Source of the DNA: an uncultured Acetatifactor sp.
GTDB lineage: Bacteria > Bacillota > Clostridia > Lachnospirales > Lachnospiraceae
Assembly (NCBI GenBank): GCA_910585665.1
Contig: CAJUFI010000037.1
Location: forward strand, 36,437-41,619
DNA: 5,183 nt
Direction: 5' to 3'
Below the pieces are notes generated by a model. The model was not told where the DNA came from. It saw nothing but the letters and a program-made list of their open reading frames with translations, and made no database searches. The translations under genes and the position numbers were made by a program. Shown piece by piece: positions 1 through 5,183 of this stretch; within the stretch, counting starts at the first letter, position 1, and every line of letters begins with the position of its first letter.

Positions 1-8
1 CGGTCTGG

Positions 9-26
9 GGCACAGGAGCTTGTGCC
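9..26 (+). promoter_or_regulatory. Short hairpin just upstream of the radical-SAM gene's ribosome binding site
   Basis: GGCACA (9-14) and TGTGCC (21-26) form a perfect six-base inverted repeat. It closes a six-base spacer that can be tightened by one G-T wobble. The hairpin ends two bases before the GAGGGTGG ribosome binding site at 29-36, so it could affect translation initiation or mark the end of an upstream transcript. No T run follows, so it is not a classic intrinsic terminator. If translation actually begins further upstream, this is coding sequence and the hairpin may mean nothing. Confidence 0.3.
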
Positions 27-40
27 GTGAGGGTGGTTTC

Positions 41-979
41 ATGGAGATGACTTTGGAAAATATAGAAGAATGGATGAGCGACTGCACGCTTTGTCCCCGC
101 CGCTGCCATGTTGACCGCAGGGCCGGGGCAAAGGGTTTCTGCAGACAGGGCTTGGAGCCTGCTGCCGCCAGGGCCGCCCTGCATTTCTGGGAAGAACCCT
201 GCCTCTGTGGCAGCACAGGCTCCGGGGCCGTGTTTTTTTCCGGCTGCAGCCTGCAATGTGTGTTCTGCCAGAACCACGACATCGCCCTGGGAACCGGGGG
301 ATATGCGGTTCCGTTGGAGCGGCTTGTCCGGATTTTCCTGGAGCTGCAGGACAAGGGCGCTGCCAACATCAACCTTGTCACCGCAGGCCACTTTATCCCC
401 CAGCTCTGCTACGCCATCCCCAGGGCCAGGCAGCAGGGGCTTTCCATCCCTATTGTATACAATAGTTCCGGTTATGAGGAGGTGTCCTCCCTGGGCCTGT
501 TGGATGGCCTGGTGGACATCTATCTGCCTGACCTGAAATATCGCTCGCCCCAGCTCTCCGCCCAGTACTCCCACGCCCCGGACTATTTTGAAAAAGCTTC
601 CGCCGCCATCGGGGAGATGTTCCGCCAGGTGGGCCGCCCGGTGTTCGCGCCGGACAGCGGACTGATGAAAAGGGGGGTCATTGTGCGCCATCTGCTCCTT
701 CCGGGCCATGTGGGCGACTCTAAAAGAATACTCCGCTATCTCCATGACACCTACAGGAATGACATTTATGTCAGTATCATGAACCAGTATACGCCCATGC
801 GGCATCTGGCCCAAATGCCGCAGTTGAATCAGACAGAGCTGTCACGCAAGGTGACTGCGGAGGAATATGAACGGGTTCTCGATTTCGCCGACCAAATCGG
901 CATCGAGAATGGCTATATGCAGGAGGGGGACGCCGCAGCCGAAAGCTTCATTCCCGCCTTTGACGGCGAGGGATTGTGA
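41..979 (+). CDS. Radical SAM Fe-S protein, PflX / pyruvate formate-lyase activating enzyme-like (COG1313 type)
   Basis: This is a predicted cytoplasmic radical-SAM enzyme of 312 residues, close to the usual length of about 300. The [4Fe-4S]/SAM motif CX3CX2C is visible as C69, C73 and C76 within GCSLQCVFCQN. An N-terminal cysteine group typical of this family, CTLCPRRC (C15, C18, C22) plus C34 in KGFC, could bind a second cluster. Other family blocks are EEP at about 51-53, GSG at 60-62, NINLVTAGHF at about 109-118, YNSSGYE at 140-146, DIYLPDLKY at 159-167, RHLLLPG at 216-222, SIMNQYTP at 245-252, and the C-terminal ENGYMQEG...SFIPAFD. The natural substrate of this group is not established; the pyruvate formate-lyase link rests on homology alone. 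ATG 41 is chosen because GAGGGTGG (29-36) precedes it by four bases. The frame stays open to the window edge, with TTG 20 and ATG 47 as alternative starts. TAGHF (often TPTHF) and EEPCLCG (often EEPxxSG) are slight departures from the family pattern as I remember it. No partner gene is adjacent on this strand. Confidence 0.93.
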   Translation: MEMTLENIEEWMSDCTLCPRRCHVDRRAGAKGFCRQGLEPAAARAALHFWEEPCLCGSTGSGAVFFSGCSLQCVFCQNHDIALGTGGYAVPLERLVRIFLELQDKGAANINLVTAGHFIPQLCYAIPRARQQGLSIPIVYNSSGYEEVSSLGLLDGLVDIYLPDLKYRSPQLSAQYSHAPDYFEKASAAIGEMFRQVGRPVFAPDSGLMKRGVIVRHLLLPGHVGDSKRILRYLHDTYRNDIYVSIMNQYTPMRHLAQMPQLNQTELSRKVTAEEYERVLDFADQIGIENGYMQEGDAAAESFIPAFDGEGL

Positions 980-987
980 CCCTGGCC
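965..987 (+). terminator. Weak hairpin around the stop codon of the radical-SAM gene
   Basis: GGCGAGGG (965-972) pairs with CCCTGGCC (980-987), giving seven pairs and one G-G mismatch, around a seven-base loop that contains the TGA stop codon. There is no T run directly after it, so it is at best a weak or Rho-assisted end signal or an mRNA-stabilising stem. The remaining intergenic sequence to 1072 is pyrimidine-rich with an AT-rich patch near 1041-1060. I found no convincing intrinsic terminator for either convergent gene there. Confidence 0.25.
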
Positions 988-1072
988 CATTCATTCCAGC
1001 CCTCCACTCTCGGCTCCGTCATACCCATTCTGCCTTTCCCTTTTTATTGACTATAAAATCGTCATCAACATG

Positions 1073-3118
1073 TCATAATTCCGTCCGCATCATGTAGTAC
1101 CCAAAGTCCCCGACCTGGGCAGGCTCCTCGGCACATTCAAAGCTCTCGAAGCCGAACATGATGGCTACCTGTTTCTCCCTTTCGTAGAAGTTCCCCGGCA
1201 CCCCTATGTAGTAGAATACATCACCCTTTTTCTCCACTCTGGCCAGAATCAGGTGCTTGTAATTGTAGTAGCCATGGAGCAGGAAGCTGTTGTTCACGGC
1301 TTTATAGGAGGCCGCCGGGAACAACACGAAATCCGATGGGCCTATGGAAAGGTACTCCCGCTGATCCTGGAAAGGCCGGATATGGGGATAAATCGCCCAG
1401 AGCTGAGGCCATTTGTCTTCCATGGGCTTTATCTGTTTTTCTGCTGACTTCGCCCCTCTTCCGGACTCTTCCCGGCTATCAGCAACCCTACTGCCACCAT
1501 ATCCCGTCCCGCTTCCAACAGACCTTCTGTCAGCATTTCCTGTCCCGCTTCCAATAGTCCTTCCGTCAACGTTTCCTCCACCGCTTCCGACAGACCTTCC
1601 GTCAACGTTTCCTCCACCGCTTCCCACAGACCTTCCGCCACCATATCCCGTTCCGTTCCCGATAGCCCTTCCGTCAATATTTCCTGCCCCGCCTCCGACA
1701 GCCCTTCTGTCACTGTGCCCGGTTCTACTGCCGGCCAATTCCGCTCTCACGAAGCCCTCTTCATCTTCCTCTCCAGTACTTCCAAATCCCGTTCTTTTAA
1801 GAATATTATTTCGTTTATTCATTCGGCCATCCATTCCATATCTGTCATGCTCCTGGCTGTTTAATCCACCTTTTGCTGCATATCCTCCGGGGATATCGTC
1901 CGTCTCAAACAGAGATTCCTCCAGAGCTTTTCCATTGCCCTCTGCCACATATCCGCCATATCTGGAACTGCCTGTTTCATATACCGGCTTCTCCCTTTTT
2001 AATACACTGCTGTCTGTTGCATGCCCTCCGAATCCGCGGCTATCTACCCAGGACATACCGTTTCCACGGCTCTTTCTCCCCTCACCAGCTGCATTCCCTT
2101 CGTTGCTGCTATGGGTCACACCTCTTCTGGCTTTCGCCATGCCTCCCTTCCCTCCCTCCGTTGCCTTTATCTCGCTTTCCTTCGCAATCGTTTCTGTCTC
2201 TGTATCCTCCTCTATCTTCCACCGCTCTGCGGCAGTCCTTTCCTTCTCTGACATTGCCTTCTCAGGCATTTCTCCTGGCGTTTCTTCCGACATTTCCTTT
2301 TCTGCCATTTCCACCGCAGACCCTTCTTCCTCAAAATGTCCCCCGATTATTTTCTTCCGGCTTCCCCCCTCTTCCGCCTGCTCCGCCATGCCGTCGTTCA
2401 TCCCGGCGTAGCTTTCCTGATTTCTTTCCAGGTTCACCCAATCTTCTTTTGCCGTTTCCATCTGCCCGGATGCTGGCTCCACTTCCCTCGAAACATTCCC
2501 TGTGCCGCCTCTCGCTCCTTCCTCTCTCTCTTCGACACCTGTCTCCTGATATCTTTCCTCTTCCGTTTCGTCCCTTCTATATCTCCCCTCCTCCGCTCCG
2601 CCTTCTCCATCGCCATATCGCTCCGCGGCAATCCTTTCTCTCCTCCGTCCCTCTTCCCTGAATCCCTCTCGGGTTCCGGGAACCTCCCTCGCATAGCCTT
2701 CTCCGGATCGCCGTCCGGCCAATGCCGCATCCTGCCTTTCCCTGGCCGGCATCCCCGTCTCCTGCCATCTGCCGGAAACCTCCCGCCCTGCCCCCAGGGG
2801 AATGCGGATTCCCTGCAGTTCCCAATAGCCGATGCCGGTGCCTCCGATATCCTCCAGATTCTGCCACTGCTGCCGGTACTGGCCTCTGCCGCCGGAAATG
2901 TCTATCCTGCCCGCCACCCTCTCCCGCCCCTTTCCGCAGAGCACCATGTCCCGGGCAAAGGTATCCGTGGCATGCAATCCTGTCACCGTCAGATCCATCC
3001 GCAGCTTTCCGTCCCGCACCTCCAGCTTCACGAAGCCGCCTCCTCCAATCCGCATCTGCCCCTCAAAGTAGTCCAGATACTTTATCTTTTTTTCGTAAAA
3101 ATTTCTCCCAATAGACAT
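1073..3118 (-). CDS. Unknown protein: two ordered end domains joined by a long charged repeat-bearing linker
   Basis: I do not recognise a function. The 681-residue product has no signal peptide or membrane segment, so it is probably cytoplasmic. Residues 1-118 look like a compact domain, beginning SIGRNFYEKKIKYLDYFEG and including GFVKLEVRDGKL, VTGLHATDTFARD and GIRIPLGAGREVSGRW. Residues about 119-559 are very rich in Glu, Arg, Gly, Lys and Ser and should be disordered. They hold a 12-residue repeat array at about 465-548. Residues about 560-681 form a second compact domain, aromatic-rich, with NNSFLLHGYYNYKHLILARV and YYIGVPGNFYEREKQVAIMFGF. From memory this end resembles a Lachnospiraceae-restricted domain of unknown function (possibly DUF6128), which I could not check. 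ATG 3118 is chosen for its GGGGGTG ribosome binding site five bases upstream. An in-frame GTG at 3202 would add 28 residues. The gene lies 185 bases after a glycosyltransferase gene and converges with the radical-SAM gene. Confidence 0.85.
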   Translation of the reverse strand: MSIGRNFYEKKIKYLDYFEGQMRIGGGGFVKLEVRDGKLRMDLTVTGLHATDTFARDMVLCGKGRERVAGRIDISGGRGQYRQQWQNLEDIGGTGIGYWELQGIRIPLGAGREVSGRWQETGMPARERQDAALAGRRSGEGYAREVPGTREGFREEGRRRERIAAERYGDGEGGAEEGRYRRDETEEERYQETGVEEREEGARGGTGNVSREVEPASGQMETAKEDWVNLERNQESYAGMNDGMAEQAEEGGSRKKIIGGHFEEEGSAVEMAEKEMSEETPGEMPEKAMSEKERTAAERWKIEEDTETETIAKESEIKATEGGKGGMAKARRGVTHSSNEGNAAGEGRKSRGNGMSWVDSRGFGGHATDSSVLKREKPVYETGSSRYGGYVAEGNGKALEESLFETDDIPGGYAAKGGLNSQEHDRYGMDGRMNKRNNILKRTGFGSTGEEDEEGFVRAELAGSRTGHSDRRAVGGGAGNIDGRAIGNGTGYGGGRSVGSGGGNVDGRSVGSGGGNVDGRTIGSGTGNADRRSVGSGTGYGGSRVADSREESGRGAKSAEKQIKPMEDKWPQLWAIYPHIRPFQDQREYLSIGPSDFVLFPAASYKAVNNSFLLHGYYNYKHLILARVEKKGDVFYYIGVPGNFYEREKQVAIMFGFESFECAEEPAQVGDFGYYMMRTEL
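1475..1726 (-). repeat. Seven-copy 36-bp tandem repeat inside the linker of the unknown protein
   Basis: Units start at 1475, 1511, 1547, 1583, 1619, 1655 and 1691, each 36 bp; the two outer units are the most diverged. The units at 1547 and 1583 differ at only three positions, and the 30 bases at 1559-1588 recur exactly at 1595-1624. Because 36 is a multiple of three, copy number can change without breaking the frame. On the coding (minus) strand each unit encodes 12 residues, in the style GGGNVDGRSVGS, with variants such as GTGYGG and RTIGSGTGNADR. This Gly/Ser-rich stretch is probably a flexible spacer. The similarity between neighbouring copies suggests recent unit duplication. Confidence 0.9.
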
Positions 3119-3202
3119 AAAAACACCCCCGAATCTATTTTCATGGCCTCTTCCATCCAAGGATGGCTTTCTCCATCTAATATATTCGGGGGGTTGTCTC
3201 AC
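3119..3202 (-). promoter_or_regulatory. Leader with a stem that can hide the ribosome binding site, and an alternative GTG start
   Basis: On the minus strand the Shine-Dalgarno GGGGGTG (3130-3124) lies five T residues before ATG 3118. An upstream arm pairs with it: + strand 3126-3139 pairs with 3179-3192, 13 of 14 positions, including five consecutive G-C pairs over the Shine-Dalgarno. The enclosed loop holds a second hairpin, CCATCC (3166-3161) with GGATGG (3158-3153), which can close with a CUUG tetraloop. A GTG at 3202-3200, preceded by AGGA, opens the same reading frame and would give a 28-residue N-terminal extension. The structure suggests translational control, but no ligand or protein partner is apparent. 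I could not identify a clear -35/-10 pair; TATATT on the minus strand near 3186-3181 is the only plausible -10. Confidence 0.5.
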
Positions 3203-3220
3203 TTATTCCTATTATTATGA

Positions 3221-3272
3221 ATTGGGTGAACCGTATCCGGAGCCGCCTTTATCCCTTCGCGGCAGTCCCAAT
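3221..3272 (-). other. Nested inverted repeats in the gap after the GT2 gene
   Basis: An outer pair, ATTGGG (3221-3226) and CCCAAT (3267-3272), encloses an inner perfect pair, GCCGC (3242-3246) and GCGGC (3259-3263). The element starts 31 bases downstream of the GT2 stop codon on the minus strand. It could end or stabilise the glycosyltransferase mRNA. It lacks a following T run on the minus strand, where the next bases are TCATAATAATAGG. Its role is unknown, and short inverted repeats of this size can arise by chance. Confidence 0.3.
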
Positions 3273-3303
3273 GTGCTATTTTCCTTCCGCCATACAGCTA
3301 TGA

Positions 3304-4242
3304 TCACTTTATCCTTTTGACCGTGTCACAATTGGTTTCGGAGACAATATAGTGGGGCCTATGCTTGCTTTCCATATACATCTTCGCAATGTACTGTCCC
3401 ATGATCCCAATGTTGGACAGCTGCATCCCTCCCATAAAGATGACGATGCAGACAATCGATGCCCATCCGGCTACAGGATCCCCAAAGCAGAGCCGCCTTA
3501 CCACCAGGAACAGGAGCATCACAAAAGATGCCGCTGTCATGCCAATCCCCAGCCAGGACGCTATGCTCAGCGGCGCCTGGGAAAAATTGATGATCCCATC
3601 CACCGCGTACCCGAACAGCTTCCAAAAGCCCCACTTCGTCTTTCCCGCCACCCTCTCCACATTCTCATAAGACAGCCAATACGTCCTGAACCCTATCCAG
3701 CCAAATATCCCTTTGGAGAATCGGTTATATTCCCCCATCTCTACGATGGCATCGACCATGCTCCGTTTCATGAGCCTGAAGTCCCTGGCACCGTCCACGA
3801 TATCCGCGTCAGAGATTCGGTTTATCATCTTATAAAATCGCCTGGCGAAAAATGACCTTAACGGCGGCTCCCCGGCACGGGAGCTCCGCCTGGCAGCGAC
3901 GCTGTCATAGCCCTCTTCTTTTATGATCCTCAGCATTTCGGGCAGCAGGCCGGGAGGATCCTGCATGTCCGCATCTATGACAGCCGCATACTCTCCCCTC
4001 ACATTACAAAAACCGGCATACATCGCCGCCTCTTTTCCGAAATTCCTCGAAAACGATAAATAGATTACATTTTCATTGCATTCCGCATACCCGCGAATCA
4101 ATGGCAGCGTGTCATCGGTGGATCCGTCATCCACAAAAATCAATTCATATTTACCCATACCACGCAGAATCCTGCATATTTCTTCATAGAAATATGGCAA
4201 AGCTTCCGCTTCGTTGAAGCAAGGCACTATAATCGATATCAT
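3304..4242 (-). CDS. GT2 polyprenyl-phosphate glycosyltransferase, GtrB/DPM1-like, with two C-terminal membrane helices
   Basis: This 312-residue protein has the full GtrB/CsbB-type layout. It probably transfers a sugar from a nucleotide sugar to undecaprenyl phosphate on the cytoplasmic membrane face. The GT-A domain opens with SIIVPCFNE (3-11). VDDGSTDDT (37-45) supplies the nucleotide-binding Asp pair D38/D39. SRNFGKEAAMYAG (65-77) and VIDADMQDPP (88-97) follow, the latter with metal-binding D90 and D92. GARDFRLM (151-158) and NRFSKGIFGWIGF (173-185) are acceptor-side blocks of the family. Two hydrophobic helices lie at about 226-249 and 260-283, followed by the characteristic GQYIAKMYMESKHRPHYI (282-299). 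The sugar cannot be read from sequence; glucose, GlcNAc and mannose are all used by relatives. Its ATG overlaps the upstream stop as ATGA, and AAGGGGG (4253-4247) is a good ribosome binding site, so translation is probably coupled. No catalytic residue appears to be missing. Confidence 0.94.
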   Translation of the reverse strand: MISIIVPCFNEAEALPYFYEEICRILRGMGKYELIFVDDGSTDDTLPLIRGYAECNENVIYLSFSRNFGKEAAMYAGFCNVRGEYAAVIDADMQDPPGLLPEMLRIIKEEGYDSVAARRSSRAGEPPLRSFFARRFYKMINRISDADIVDGARDFRLMKRSMVDAIVEMGEYNRFSKGIFGWIGFRTYWLSYENVERVAGKTKWGFWKLFGYAVDGIINFSQAPLSIASWLGIGMTAASFVMLLFLVVRRLCFGDPVAGWASIVCIVIFMGGMQLSNIGIMGQYIAKMYMESKHRPHYIVSETNCDTVKRIK

Positions 4243-5159
4243 ATTTCCCCCTTGATATCCCTCTCAGTTTCTGCATCCTGTTCTTTCTCTACATCCTCTT
4301 CTTTCTCCATTTGATATATGTGCACATTATTTCCTCCAATATACCCGGCATGATACACCTCCGTCGCCGCATAGCCCACTGCGTCAAGCCAGTCCATATC
4401 GCTTTCCGACAGATCCCCGCTCCATAACAGCCAGTATGTCACATCCTGTTCAAAGCCTTCATACCCGGCAGATATCAACGTATGTGCCACATCCGGCATG
4501 TAATACGAGAGCACCGTCCAATTCAGATGCGAGACATTCGTAAGCATGACATCCCCATCGCCGATATTGGCCTCCATGAACTCATGCGTAGCCTTGCATC
4601 TTCTGTCAAGCTCCCTCTCGGTTTTGCAGGTGGAGACATAGCGCGGCAGGCACACTGCCAGGGTGACAATGAGCAGAATCGGTGCCGCTATCTTTCGGAT
4701 ATGCCGAAACCGAGAGACCGCAACGCTGAACACAAGCCATATCACGGCCACCACCGGGTAAAGATACCTTGTAATAAAAGCCGGGCGTATCATGACAGAA
4801 ATCGCCTCTCCGACTACAATCGTCCCAAAGACAGCTATCATGCCCCACAGAAGCCAGAAGCTCATGTCCCGCATTTTCGCTGACGGCTCTGCCAGCCGGA
4901 TTTCTATCCTGCCTGTGCGCCTGGCTATCATGACCACTCTTTTTTCATAGACAACCGCCCCTATGATCAAGACAATCGTCAAAGCCAGCATCATGTACGA
5001 ATACCAGGCTTTATTGGATGCAAAGAGATATGACAGACAATCCTTCACTTTTGGGATACCGGTCATCCAGAACCCTTCCGAGGTCCTCTTGAACGTAGAG
5101 ACCATCGTCAGGAACCATGGCATATATCCTATGGTGTTAGTCAATAAATATGTTGGCAT
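4239..5159 (-). CDS. C-terminal half of a PMT/ArnT-type (GT39-like, GT-C) membrane glycosyltransferase; N-terminus missing or split off
   Basis: The 306 residues match the back half of a GT-C transferase, which normally has around 500 or more residues and carries its catalytic acidic loop near the N-terminus. The frame opens in what looks like a membrane helix ending IGYMPWFLTMV (10-20), the place of the family's usual PW motif. GFWM (29-32) follows, then helices at about 53-71, 100-122, 131-149 and 155-171. RPAFITRYLYP (125-135) matches the conserved RY motif. After residue 172 comes a soluble, probably extracytoplasmic domain (173-285), then a highly charged tail of about 22 residues. Two tandem in-frame TAG codons at 5177-5172 lie 12 bases upstream of ATG 5159, and no convincing ribosome binding site is present. 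The first half must therefore be a separate upstream frame, be frameshifted, or be lost. The neighbouring GtrB-type gene could supply its lipid-linked sugar donor. Family assignment is fairly sure; intactness is doubtful. Confidence 0.75.
   Translation of the reverse strand: MPTYLLTNTIGYMPWFLTMVSTFKRTSEGFWMTGIPKVKDCLSYLFASNKAWYSYMMLALTIVLIIGAVVYEKRVVMIARRTGRIEIRLAEPSAKMRDMSFWLLWGMIAVFGTIVVGEAISVMIRPAFITRYLYPVVAVIWLVFSVAVSRFRHIRKIAAPILLIVTLAVCLPRYVSTCKTERELDRRCKATHEFMEANIGDGDVMLTNVSHLNWTVLSYYMPDVAHTLISAGYEGFEQDVTYWLLWSGDLSESDMDWLDAVGYAATEVYHAGYIGGNNVHIYQMEKEEDVEKEQDAETERDIKGEI
4247..4253 (-). promoter_or_regulatory. Ribosome binding site of the GT2 gene, inside the upstream coding sequence
   Basis: AAGGGGG reads on the minus strand four bases before ATG 4242. 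It lies within the final codons of the upstream membrane transferase, which ends Lys-Gly-Glu-Ile then TGA. Together with the four-base ATGA overlap, this fixes the GT2 start and points to translational coupling of the two glycosyltransferases. Confidence 0.8.
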
Positions 5160-5183
5160 TGCTTCACAGCACTACTAAGTTGT

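Noticed and set aside
20..979. TTG at position 20 as the start of the radical-SAM gene
   Set aside because: Its AGGAG is only one base away, too close for initiation, and TTG 20 sits inside a hairpin; ATG 41 has better spacing from GAGGGTGG and gives the usual family length.
1041..1072. Possible bidirectional terminator in the convergent gap
   Set aside because: TTGAC/GTCATCAA-like pairing is weak and bulged, and the T run precedes rather than follows a stem; not good enough to call.
1475..1726. Possible CRISPR array
   Set aside because: The 36-bp units are directly adjacent with no spacers, keep a coding frame and diverge gradually, so this is a coding minisatellite.
1413..2411. Long + strand open frame (332 codons), Pro/Ser/Leu-rich, opposite the unknown protein
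   Set aside because: It lies entirely antisense to the better-supported minus gene, lacks a recognisable domain, and is explained by the pyrimidine-rich strand having few stop codons and by the in-frame 36-bp repeat.
1873..3220. Two further + strand open frames (1873-2661 and 2336-3220)
   Set aside because: They overlap each other and the minus gene, have no domain or good ribosome binding site, and their Pro/Ser/Leu/Phe composition is what a CT-rich antisense strand gives.
3352..3855. + strand open frame of 167 codons opposite the GT2 gene
   Set aside because: It is antisense to a gene with clear family motifs along its full length, and its own product has no recognisable features.

Overview
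The window looks like chromosomal DNA from a Gram-positive gut-type Clostridium relative, most likely a Lachnospiraceae member. This is inferred from the moderately GC-rich composition, strong purine-rich ribosome binding sites, and the style of the three recognisable protein families. I have no search result to name the organism.

Layout, left to right. On the + strand, positions 41-979 encode a radical-SAM Fe-S protein of the PflX / 'pyruvate formate-lyase activating enzyme-like' group (COG1313 type). It converges across a 93-base gap (980-1072) with a three-gene minus-strand series. In transcription order that series is: (i) a membrane glycosyltransferase of the PMT/ArnT (GT39-like, GT-C fold) type, 5159-4239, of which only the C-terminal half is present; (ii) a GtrB/DPM1-like GT2 polyprenyl-phosphate glycosyltransferase, 4242-3304, joined to the first by an ATGA overlap; (iii) after a 185-base leader full of inverted repeats, a 681-residue protein of unknown function, 3118-1073.

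The two glycosyltransferases make biochemical sense as a pair. GtrB-type enzymes load a sugar onto undecaprenyl phosphate at the inner membrane face, and GT-C enzymes use such lipid-linked sugars on the outer face. However, the GT-C frame begins in the middle of the expected fold, just after two tandem in-frame TAG codons (5172-5177). It is therefore probably interrupted, truncated or frameshifted.

The least understood item is the 681-residue protein. It has two ordered-looking end domains (about residues 1-118 and 560-681) separated by roughly 440 residues of charged, Glu/Arg/Gly-rich, probably disordered linker. The linker includes a 36-bp tandem repeat array (1475-1726) encoding 12-residue Gly-rich units. 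Its mRNA leader can fold so that the Shine-Dalgarno sequence lies inside a 13-bp stem. The linker DNA is strongly purine-rich on the coding strand, which explains several long open frames on the opposite strand that I regard as shadows. I see no RNA gene, CRISPR array, insertion sequence or origin.
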